Below are positions 1 to 10,800 of a stretch of 64,000 nucleotides of DNA, piece after piece. Each line of letters begins with the position of its first letter. Position 1 is the stretch's first letter. This stretch comes from Asterella californica. Taxonomy: Eukaryota > Streptophyta > Marchantiopsida > Marchantiales > Aytoniaceae. The stretch spans positions 17,950,001 through 18,014,000 of the forward strand of contig JAYKYS010000004.1 of the NCBI GenBank assembly GCA_036924285.1, read 5' to 3'. A program made the position numbers and the translations under genes. The notes beneath the pieces are model-generated. The model ran no database searches and was not told the DNA's origin. It was given only the letters and a program-made list of their open reading frames with translations.

Positions 1-1
1 A

Positions 2-172
2 ATTTATATTTACCCATCAGTGGACGGCGTACGGGTAGACTGGAGCAACAAGAGACAAGAAACGTATACAGTCACCAGAGGACGTCGCAAATTTTGGTCT
101 TCAAATGTCTGGGATTATTGTGGTAATCGGACAGGTGTGTGTCTTTCAGGTTACCGTACAGAGGTAAAATGA
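2..172 (+). CDS. possible 3'-terminal exon of an upstream gene
   Basis: The frame starting at base 2 stays open for 56 codons and ends in TGA at 170-172. Its composition (several Trp, Arg, Val and Gly codons and few repeats) looks more coding-like than the AT-rich DNA that follows. I recognise no domain, and there is no start, so it would have to continue from a gene lying before the window. It could equally be a chance open frame. Confidence is low. Confidence 0.22.
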   Translation: MYIYPSVDGVRVDWSNKRQETYTVTRGRRKFWSSNVWDYCGNRTGVCLSGYRTEVK

Positions 173-339
173 AACGAGAGGTAGACTTTCACTTCTCTTT
201 GTGATGTTGACACTGTTATCTGTTCCCTTTATTTTTGAGCTACATTCGGCTGATTTGGGTTCCTTCCCTTGAGATCGTGAGCTCATTTGCAAGATAACCG
301 CACATATGTGCAGGGCAAGAATAGAAGCCTCTACGTAAA

Positions 340-515
340 TACATCGGATATACTTGTGGGATCTTGATCATGAGTTTGTTTTCAAGAGTTGTAGATGTTT
401 GTTCGATATGTGGATCTCATGGTTTAGACTACATCGGATATACTTGGGGGATCTTGATCATGAGTTTGTTTCAAGAGTTGTAGATGTTTGTTCGATATGT
501 GGATCTCATGGTTTT
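340..515. repeat. 90-bp direct tandem duplication
   Basis: The unit beginning TACATCGGATATACTTG at 340 recurs at 430 with period 90. The copies differ by a few substitutions and a one-base deletion. No coding role is evident. Confidence 0.85.
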
Positions 516-1820
516 GATCCCCGGTGTATACTGCTCTTGCACTTTGGTCTCTCTAGCAAGTTATCAGGTTTTTAGTACACCCGTGTAGTAAATTGTGCCC
601 CCAGTTCAGGCGTTCGAGTACAGAGTCTCGATCGTCTAAGTTCGTCCTAGATGGGACCTCTCACTGTCAAGGTAACACGTTTCTGATCTGAGAGAGGATT
701 CCGCGAGGGCTGCGCTTCACGGTGAACTCATGTACGAGCTTCACTTCTAATGAACAGGCGAGATATGCGTCGGAAATGATTCTCAGCAAGGGTTTCGAAG
801 GTCAGATATTCCACCACCATGTGCCCATCATCACTCCCAGTGTGTGTGCCCAACATGTACTACCGGCAATAGACACGTCGTACATAGATCGGCAAACAAA
901 CTACTTGCCCAGTATTTATGTCTGCTCTCTTGGTTATAGTCTAATGCATCTCAAAGATGGTTCTTTTACATTCCATGAATGTCACTTTTATATGTCCATG
1001 CATTCTTACTACCTACGTATCCAAGAAGATCTGAGAATAGAACTCCACAAATCAGCGGAAAATCGTTTCTGGCTAGCCTTGAATCATCAACGGTATCAAA
1101 ACGCAGCGTTTCTTGATTTTTATAGCGGAGACAAGCAAAAAGATTAGGCGAGACCTCTTTGATTTAGATTGGCCTCGATTGTGACTGCAGGAGATTTTAG
1201 ATTCAAGATTTTAGATTTTAGAAGTTCTCTTGAATAAATCAACTATCGTTAATAGTATATTTAATTTGTGTTAACAATACACATGAAGTCTTTTAAATGG
1301 ACTAACTTGAGTTGATAGTTCAATTTTTATTATAGAAAAAAGATAAAAAAATTAATTAAAAGATTAATACAAAAAATAAAATATAAAGCCTCATGCAAAC
1401 ATGTGCACTTCTAAAAAATATGCATCTAAACTACACTTCCCATAAAGGGAAAAAAATTTAAATTCACAAAGAACTACAAAAATCATCAATAATTGACAAT
1501 ACTTATAATAATAATTAAATGAAAAAAATAATATAAAATAGTAAACAATTGTGGATATAAAATATTATTGATTTCAAGAAAAGATTTTCATTTTACTTCA
1601 CTTTTTGGATTTCAGTCTTAGCATTTAGTCGAATGATATTTTTTCGAATTCAAGTTTTTTGAGCAGATTCGAGAAGAATTAGAGATAATAACGTTGGTGC
1701 CCGTCAAACCATGAGAATTGGTTTTGCCCGAAGCACTTTTTAGTAAACTCTAGGAACCTCCTTGAACTTATTAATGGTCTACAACTCTCGTAAGGGTTAT
1801 CGATATATACGACAAGAATT

Positions 1821-1869
1821 AAAAGAATTAAACCTTGATGAATCAAGTTCACCAAGGTTTAATTCTTTT
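1821..1869. repeat. perfect 17-bp inverted repeat (hairpin)
   Basis: AAAAGAATTAAACCTTG (1821-1837) is matched by its exact reverse complement at 1853-1869 across a 15-nt loop, followed by a T-rich run. It may be a small foldback remnant. No gene end lies next to it that would make it a terminator. Confidence 0.75.
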
Positions 1870-2930
1870 TCTTCTATCTTTTTTGAGTTTTCTCTAATTT
1901 TGTTTTTTTTTTATGTTTTCCTTTTAATTGATGAATTTTTTTTTGAATTTTTTTTCGATATTTTGTTCGTCTTTCATATCTCTTGTCTCTTTCAGATTGC
2001 ACGTTTCTAAGAGTATCAAGTCTGCCTGTCGACATACATGTCTTTGGATTTTTATTTATTGATATTAGATAATTTCAACATTCTCCTCTCAAAATCAAAA
2101 TTAGTATCAAAATTTATTTAGTCTTCTATATGTAACACACTAGAAAATCAAAAGATGATAATTTAAAGATTGAATTCACAAAGATGTAAATAAAAATCAT
2201 CCAAAAGTAGTAAACATGTGACAAAGATGATACTTTATAATTTTTTTTATTCTCACGAACAAAAATCAATTTTGATAGAGATCAAACACAAATCTATCTA
2301 TCAAAACAGAGTTGATATTTTTGATAAATAACATAACAAGTATTAAACAAATCAATGACCTCGTGAGATACAGAACCACAAATAAAAATGTCACAATGAA
2401 AAAATATTATTGAAATGTTACTAAGTAACCTCATATACTATAAGTATTAAATATCTTCACACTGAATTATTTTTATTATTAGTATTCTCAAAAAACTTTG
2501 ACGAAAAATACTCTTTTATCATTTGAATACAAAATTTAATTTCTCAAATCATAAAAGATTAGATAGTTTATAAATCATTATTTGTGTCATAGTTCTAAAA
2601 TTTATTTGTATAAAATTTAAAATATTAAACTTCATTACACATTCTCACTTCAGACATATAAAACTCATAGATCATTCATAAAATATATATTTTTGATATA
2701 AAATCAATCTATCTTAAGAACAAAAATATTTCTAATTTATAAATTTTAATTTATAACATAGTCTCTTTTAAAAAATTTAATGCATATTTAAACTCTTTGC
2801 ATATTCCTCTTCCAACTTTCAATAAAGTGAATAATATACAAGGCTATAATAAAGACTTCGAGGTCTTCACTCGATATACATTACTACAATGTCCATCTAA
2901 AATAACTAGAATACAATAATATGAAGAAGA

Positions 2931-3014
2931 CGTGAATATATATATATACTTCTTGATATTTCACCTAGAACGCGTGAATATATATATATACTTCTTGATA
3001 TTTCACCTAGAACG
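2931..3014. repeat. 42-bp direct tandem duplication
   Basis: The unit CGTGAATATATATATATACT... at 2931-2972 is repeated at 2973-3014 with essentially no divergence. It contains a short TA microsatellite, so replication slippage is a likely origin. Confidence 0.85.
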
Positions 3015-3406
3015 CACAAGAGGACAAGCGAAAAAGTAATGAATGAACTCTCGATGGACGTTGAGTGGTTGATCATGACAAGATTAAGTTTAGTAATTAG
3101 GTTTTACACCGTAATTGTTCACTTTGTATAAATTAATAAATGTCAAAAATAAAAGTAAAAAAGTTTGTTAAATATCGACGTTTTAGAGGAACCATGCGAA
3201 TACAAGAAAAAGAATAGAATAGTTACAGATAAATCGCTAACGCATAGCCCCAAGCGTAGCTCCTTGTTTGACCAAGGCATGATAGTAATATTCTCACCAC
3301 AATAACCATTTTCAAGCACCGCCTGGTCTTCGAACGAAACACAAAGACAATTCTAGTGAGTTTTGGAGTTTCATTAGTTGAACTGAAGTGTGCCTGAACT
3401 CCTGGA

Positions 3407-4847
3407 TTATGCATGAGCCGATACATTCCCTTGAAAGCCAACTTGGGCAGGGATTGTAAACGAAGCTCGCAGCATCCACTCCCCAGGTGCCACTTCGGCC
3501 ACACGAACTACGTCTATGTTCTTCGGACGCACTCCGAGAAAGTTTTCAACTTCCTGCGTTCGAAGACAGCGCAAACAGCACGAGCTGAACAGTTAATGCG
3601 CCGCTTCATTTCGGTAAATACTGCAAGACTCAGAGAAAACCTTTGACCATCCAAGAATCCGAGTATACGAGTCATATAGCACGATAGCATTTACATTCCG
3701 GTGCTCCAGATGTGGATCACATCTGGAAACTAGAACGCTACGTAAGACACCTACTAACAAGTCGCACACCTGTGAAAAGTGTTCTGCTGGATCAGCAGCA
3801 CCCGAGAATCTATACAGGTGAACTCTTGGTAAAGAGGCTAACTCCCATGTTCTTCGATCAAATGCACCGACGAAAAAATCTGCTACAGACACAGTTACAT
3901 TGTCGTATTAGCAAATCAGCCAATCGACAATATCACTGCAAAGCACGAGCATGGTCGGCTAAGTATCCGACTGTCCATATCTCACTCAAGGCTAAGCTCG
4001 AACCCAGCCAGAAGAGTTGAAAGGTAGACTTTACCCAAGAATTCCGCTGTGGCTGAAGGATAGGTCATAACGACCTGCGTAATCGGCAAGGGCTTCTCAC
4101 GATGAAACACATTATTTAAAAACTGATGGGTATCCTGATTGAAGATCTGTACAGGAACGCCACCACAGCCATCAGATCGCTTCAGCGATCCAATCTGCTC
4201 AAAAATCTCGTTCAGAAAAGGGAATTTAACACATCAAGAAGGCAATAGACAGCGGTGAGCTAAGAAAACCCATCACCCGAATCAAATTCTCCAAACTCGT
4301 GATGGACCTGTACTTACTTCCACTTTACTGGTAAGTTTGTTTGCAACAACATTGTGTGCAAGATATTTATAGGCCACGGGATTAACTTCATTCGCATAAG
4401 TCCTTCTGACCTTAACACCGGCTGGAACAGCAACTGATCCAGGACCAGCAAAAACATCACCTGAGCCCAAACGATACAAGTTGGATTTCAGGAATAACCT
4501 TTTCTCAAGAACATGAAAATGAAAGGGACAGAAGGAGAACATACACAAAATGAAATGACACAAGAGATCAGGGCCACACTGACGCGGTGAGACCCACAAC
4601 TTTCAAACGAACAAAGAAATACTCCATTGTTCGCTCATTCATTCTCAAGTACATTCAAGGCGTCCCCATTGCAAACTACGGTACAATCCTGTAAACTGGT
4701 CTACAAAACTCCCTTTACTTGGGGAAGCGGAATGGCATAAAGGACGCCAAGGTGGTGAACGAATCAAAATACTTACAGAGGACATCTCTTTTAGAAAAGA
4801 GTTCTACCAGTCGTCGCCTGTCTGCCTTGACACGAGAATCCCAGATC
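3407..4847 (-). CDS. TRM5-like gene, exons 6-10 (methyltransferase fold and C-terminus)
   Basis: Exon 6 (4777-4847) reads IWDSRV...LVELFSKRDVL, matching the family's VYWNSRL...DVV. Exon 7 (4318-4460) holds the AdoMet loop DVFAGPGSVA (residues 443-452) and YANEVNP (463-469). Exon 8 (4035-4146) has ITQVVMTYP (511-519). Exon 9 (3770-3879) has LPRVHLYRFSGAADP. Exon 10 (3407-3553) has VAPGEWMLRASFTIP and ends in TAA. Introns 6 to 9 are 155-316 bp with consensus ends, for example GTAAGT donors at 4776 and 4317. Family members usually have DVFAGVGP and a final NLP or NPP; here these are DVFAGPGS and TYP. The fold is probably kept, but catalysis may be weak or altered. Confidence 0.88.
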
Positions 4848-7800
4848 CTGTAAAGCATGAGTTACATCACCACGGTGATTACAGAGTACATCGTTTGCAC
4901 AGAGGAACTCTACAACCCGTCGCCCGTCTACGTGGACACAAAATTCCGTGACTCTGTAAGAATACGAGTGACATCACCTTCTGATTGGCTTCTAGGATTC
5001 TTTTGTTGTAAATGGGACACTGAAAGTTCGTTCCGTTGTGTTGTTACAGTGTCACCTTCGTATCAATCCATGATCTCCTCTGGAGTCTGTCATTTGGTAA
5101 GTGCAACAACCTACCAAAAGAATCCTATAAGACCCAGAGCAACCGCGAATCACATCGCTACAGACTAGCAGGGGTCTCCTTTACAATCCAGCGAGTATGT
5201 AAAGCTTTCTCCAATCAAGGCCGCCGTCTCCATCAGCCTCAACTTGTTAGTTGCAAAACAGGAAAGATTTTTCGTAGCAGTTCCCAAATGACACACTTCA
5301 AAGAATTTGCCTCGAAAGAGGCATTCACTTTCCGACACTACCTCTTGGACACCTCTTGACGACATCAGCTTTCGAAAATGTTAGTCTTCATTGTTGCACC
5401 GTCCACTTGTACCCTTCCGACATATCTATTACAAAGTTTCCAGAAAGGACTCGCCGGTTTGCCTTCAGACAGAGCTAAAAGACAAACCAACATCCGGTGT
5501 CTTGGTTCCCTTAACTAACTCCCCGACTACGCATTTCGTGTGAATAACAAACTGAGAAGAGTCACGGTACCTTGGTCCCCAGCTCACAGCCTATGTCAGC
5601 TAAACCAGTGCTCAAATGGTAGTGAAGGTAGTGGAAACCAGGGAGCCCTAGCTCCCTGGTTCCGACTTGATAAAGAGAGCTCTCACTCCGAGACGAACAT
5701 TCGAATATTGAGCCCACAATGCTCCCCGCAGGAAAACTGTGCTCTGACATCGAAATCACCAACTAAGTTTAACAACTTTAACTGAATGGCCTGACTCTCG
5801 ACTGTCTTCTTAACTAAACATCTTGACTAATGCATCTTTTTCTTATATAAACGAGTAGCTCTCCTGCAAACAAAGTCCACACTTAAACCCCTCTGGAGTC
5901 TGGACACTGCTTCAAATGGACCTCGAACAACTACTCGAACTTGGAACAAATATTTCATACTACAACGCGGATAACTTCCCCCTTCGTGGTCGGCTTCTTC
6001 TTCTCTGTTGGGAAATAATCACCCCTAGCCAGCTCTTCACATGCATACATGTGCACAGGATAACTCCATGGAACTCTAATTACGAACTCCCATGCAGAGC
6101 AGAGCAAAGAGAGTCTTATTCCTAGAGGGTTTACGCTTGAAAGCATGTTTCCGCAGGAAGCAAGGACGGGTTAGTTCCTCACTTTCAGTAACTTCTGCTT
6201 TTAGATAAGTACCCAATGGAGAAGTTAGCTCTACCCGAGCAGGACGAAGCAAACTTGTGCTTTGTCGATGTAAGGTGATGACAAAAGATCCTTTCGAAGT
6301 GAAGAAGGCTCTTTCGGAAGGAAGAGACTAGATGAAGACCTTTCCGACGTTTCTAACTTCCGTAATATCTCCTCGACCTTTAGCGAGATTGTAGAATACC
6401 ATATTTCAAGGATGCGAGCTGTACCTAGTAGTTCTTCATGGGTGTTGTCCCGTTTGAATTGCTTCCGTCACAGAAGAAGAGTGGATGAAAAGGGCAGAAT
6501 TTAGTACCTCTCCAGAAAGTTCCCGGGGGCGTAGAGTAGTAGAGTATATAATAGTACACGGGTAAAACAGTTTTCTTTCAAAACAGTAACTTCCCACACT
6601 TCCGTAACCCCCAAATAGTTTTGAACCCATGCAAGTACAAAGTGAGTAAAAAAGAGTGCTAACTTGGTTTGAGGACTTAGCGAATGTATATAACCGAGGT
6701 CGGGCCAAGGAGGAAGGTGTGGGGAAAGCACATTTCCAAAATGGTACCCCCAGGTAGGTGCAGGAAAGAAGTCAAGTACAGAATGCGATGCCTAACGATC
6801 TGAGCGAGAGAGCAGCTATAACTGTAATATATAACGATCTGAGCGAGAGAGCAGCTATAACTGTAATATAGAGCGATAAGCCGAAAAACAAAGTACATGA
6901 TAGGGCAAGTTATCTAGATAAGGACAAACAGAAAGTACAGAAACATACATCGTCTGGAGAAGCAAACATAGAAGCAAACATGAGGCATCCGGGAATAATC
7001 GAACCAGCATTTACAACACCAGATTGCCAACCATGAAGAAAGTAGAGGTTAGAGGCAATTCTCCCAACAAAAGCCACGGACACAGCTGTAGGTATTGAGT
7101 AGGTGTACACTGAAACACCTAACTACCACAAGATACACACAGAGCATGCAACAGAACACTCTCCTGTCGCATGCACCTCAACCGGCTTTCTGACTTATCA
7201 GCACCCAACAGGGAGGGTTAGGCTATACATGAGTAGTAGAGTACATATGCTGAATCAGTGACCACGTGTTTGTGATCCGTGTACATGAAATGTTTATATT
7301 TAGTACAGTGGCATCCGGAGATTGGGGTAGCTGCTGGCAAGAACAGATCCATACCGACAGAATCGTCAGGGTCTCCAAAACTACCATCGAATTTTACTGA
7401 AGGACACATCCTCAAGGAGAGTCACCCGAACTTGGCTATCGGTGCATGGAGAGGGCAAAAGTGGACGGAAGCAGATTTGTGTTTGTGCATTTTCTATCTA
7501 AATGTAAATCATAAGGTAATCTTAGCTGTAGTGTGCTATATAACAGTTTCGACATCCTATAAGATAAAGAGTTATTGTAAACCTAATTATCCCAGTGCTA
7601 ATTATGTACATGAATAACGTAATAATGGTAAGTGTAAACTACTGACATAACGTAATGATGGTAAAAGTGACGTACACAGATCCTAGGTCAATGCGAAACG
7701 GGATCGCATTTTCCCACAGAGTAGTGACTAGAGAGCTCGTTCCAGCTAAAACTTCAACTCGCACAGCATAAGGTTTGGTATGCCTGGCTTCTCGTTTGAC

Positions 7801-10800
7801 AACAACAGACCTGACTACTGGCTGGTATTTATCCAGGGTCACCTGTCAAAAATCAGAACAAATCAAAATAAGTTCCATACAAAATCGGTACACATTTGGA
7901 AACAGCATAGCATAACCTAATTTCCTAATAAGCCGTACTTGGTAGAATCGAGATAAATCCATGAAGACAGCACGCAAGATTCTTGTTCTGGTATCTGTTC
8001 ATCATCCAACCTTCTTTTGGAGAGGAGGTGAACATATTATCGATATCGGACTACTGACTGGCCGAACAACACCTCGAAGATCAATCTTTAAAACGATGTA
8101 TCTCAAGGACTGAGAAAGAAAAACTTGGATACTAACCTGGGCAATCAAGTGACGAAACTTAAGTTGCTCAGCACTGAGGGTCAGGAAAGCAACGTGACCA
8201 AACTTTTCAAAACCATCCGGTACCATCACCTCAGGGGGTAGTAAGTCTCGTAAGACCTGTTACCAGAAGGGAGAAATATATTACAGTCTCGGCCGAAGGA
8301 CTTATCACATTTACTCATTCAGTACTCAGTCCTCAGTCACTCTTCAGTCCTGATATCTCACTAAACGAACAAAGATGCAACTAGAAGTGTTGAACGTTTC
8401 CACGAATCATGCCTTACCTCCTTTGAAGACCAATACTCGTAGAAAAGGGTAAGCCTGCAAGAAACGAGTTGACATCCGCCTTTTTCTTGACAGTCCTCGG
8501 CACCTGAGAGCACGGCCTGCACAGCAAGATCTTGCGTTGACGATTAATATCCATACTGCAAAGTATATATTCGTCTATGAAAAATGGCAGTTCGAAACAA
8601 GATCCAAACTCAAAAACAGAGGTAAACACGATGAACCCCATAAAGTACATGTTTTCGAACATGTACTCGAGAATGGCAGATTTTATCAAGGACCACGCTC
8701 TAGCACTTAGGTAGCCCGCAAATAACACGTCGAAATTACGTAGTAAGTAGCTGATGGGGGAAATGTGTGCTAACTTTACATTTGAAGTTATCTTCATACG
8801 TCGAGAATGGCAGATATGCTCAAGGACAACTCTCTAGTATAGGGGTATCACGCAATTATCCAGCCAAGTACACAGTGAGAATCAATTAGGCGCCGAATGT
8901 GCGCTAACAATGCCGAGCGGAGTTAGCGAATTGTTGTATAACCAGAGGGTGTGCCGATGGAAATGTGTAGTGCGAAGCGCATTTCCAGAATAGGTTCCCC
9001 TCGGTATTTCGTCGAATTCAAGTAGACAATGACAAGAGAACGAATGAAGTATGCCTCAAAGGCTAAATGCAAACCCCTTGCCGAGTTGAAGTCAAACTAG
9101 CTTTGTCTACTGCAATGAAAGAAGCGAAGGTTATGAAATCAAAACGTAGATAGCGCTGAACCATAGAATCCAGTGACAGAAACGAAGGTTATCCAAGCAG
9201 AACGAAGATACCGATAACGGATTTAGTGAGTGAATAGAGGAGAAGGGAGACAGAGGTAGTAAAAGAGGAGCTTGTATTTGCCCGTCCATCACTGATGCAC
9301 TTAGGTACTGAGTAGGTGTACACCCAAGAACCTAATTACCACAATAAGCACTCGGAGCATGCAGCAGAACACTCTCCCGTCGCATGCACCTCAACCTGCT
9401 CTCTGACTTCATCAGCACCCCACAGAGAGGGTTAGGCTGTAGATGAGTTGGAAAAGTGATCAATCAGATGAAAAGTTAACCGACTCGTCAGGGACTTATC
9501 GGTCCAGGAGTTTCTGTTCAGTTCCGGGACATGTGAGGGCATAGAAGTGTAAGGCATCTGAGGGCATAGAACTTTACATCTGAAGTTAGAGAAAAATAGT
9601 GTAACCGAAGGGTCGGATCGACGGGAATGTCTAGTATAGCGCACATTACGAGAGATGGTACCCCAAGGTATGGAAGTGCAATATATGACATGAACAAATT
9701 GCGGTTGCAAGCGGATCTATTCACTAAGGAATAATAACAACCGAGGTCTAGTGTATCATTAGCAAGTGATCTAGTAAGGATCAAGAGCGGAGAAAAGAGA
9801 GGGTTAGCTACTGTTCCTAAAGCAATAGGCAAACAGTAATCGACCAGCCAGGGTGCGCGAACCAGGGAAAACATAAGAAACCTTTTTCTTGCACAAAAGA
9901 CCAGTTAGTCGAAGAGTATAGCAGTTGGAAGCAAGAACAATGCTTCATACACAGAATGAAACCCGCAAAAATAGAACCCAGAAGAGAACTCCAGGAGCGA
10001 ATTATCCAATAACTTTCAAGAACTGGGACAGAAGGAGACTGTGCACACCTGTTCAAAAAGCAGGTTGCAGAGTTACGCTAACTTGACGCTCTGAGATAGC
10101 ACCCAGTGAAGTACATAGGTAGCCTGTGTGCTATCTTGGAGCGTCGAATTAGCGTAACTCTGTAACCTGAGGGAACTAACCAGTGGGAATGTGAAGTGCG
10201 GCGCACATTACCATGGTGCCCCTAGGTATGAAAGTCCACAGTAGTGATATGTACAGTATGCAGTGCACGTTGAACGAAACGAAATCAAGAAATCTGGTGC
10301 AGCACTGAAAACTAAGGCTAAGATACAGTACGAGTGAAAAGCGCAAAGCAAGGGTTAGCGTACAAAAGTCGGAAGTGACGCATAAGGTAAAGAGAACCAG
10401 TCAGTCAGAAGAATATACGAACAATTTAGAGCACAAAAGTAACTGACGCACGTTTCATGCACCTCAACCTGCTCTCTGACTTCATCAGCACCTAACAGGG
10501 AAGGTTAGGCTATAGATGAGTAGGAAAAGTGATCAAATGAAATTGAGGACTTTTCCAGCTCAGCAGGGTCTTGTCGGTCCAGGAGTTTCTGTTCAGTTCC
10601 GGGAACATCTGAGGGCAAACTCACAGTCCGTGTGTAGTGATAGATCAGTGGGCTTAGCAGCAGATAGCAGAGACATAAATACTTAACGGACTCGTACCGC
10701 AGCTTCAAATCAGCAACAAAAAACCATCCGCGAGGACGAGTAGTACCGAAAACTCGACGTAGGAGGAGGTTGAGTAACTCATTACCTGCAACACCAGAGG

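Larger units (their letters stand above)
173..3406. other. AT-rich intergenic region
   Basis: No supported gene. From about 1150 onward the DNA is very AT-rich with A and T runs, typical of plant intergenic sequence. An open frame at 722-1147 (+, 141 codons) has no recognisable domain and no related copy in the window, so I do not call it a gene. The stretch also holds a 90-bp and a 42-bp tandem duplication and a short hairpin, listed separately. It lies downstream of the minus-strand TRM5-like gene, so its right end should include that gene's 3' untranslated region. Confidence 0.6.
4848..7675 (-). other. TRM5-like intron 5 (2.8 kb, repeat-filled)
   Basis: The donor is TCTGT|GTACGT at 7675 and the acceptor CTTTACAG at 4848. 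Open frames inside it are short and unsupported. It holds an 11-bp hairpin (5636-5661), a 39-bp tandem duplication (6793-6870) and pieces of a small repeat family shared with intron 2 (about 6541-6765 and 7084-7242). I found no transposase, reverse transcriptase or other known coding sequence in it. Confidence 0.75.
8455..10697 (-). other. TRM5-like intron 2 (2.2 kb, repeat-filled)
   Basis: The donor is GCG|GTACGA at 10697 and the acceptor TTGCAG at 8455. No coding sequence is supported. The intron holds two R-family blocks, three copies of the short GGAATG...CATT stem motif (near 8956, 9630 and 10188) and a long foldback (10061-10169). Confidence 0.72.

Noticed and set aside
722..1147. 141-codon plus-strand frame
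   Set aside because: No domain and no second copy, in AT-rich intergenic DNA; likely chance.
1821..1869. Rho-independent terminator
   Set aside because: The hairpin plus T run looks like one, but the genome is eukaryotic and no gene ends there.
3593..3892. Single 99-codon minus frame as a separate small gene
   Set aside because: Its first third is exon 9 of the TRM5-like gene; the rest runs through the donor into intron 9.
6793..6870. CRISPR-like direct repeats
   Set aside because: Only two adjoining units with no spacers, in a plant intron; a simple tandem duplication.
8414..8797. 127-codon minus frame as a gene
   Set aside because: It reads intron 2 and only touches exon 3 of the TRM5-like gene in a different frame.
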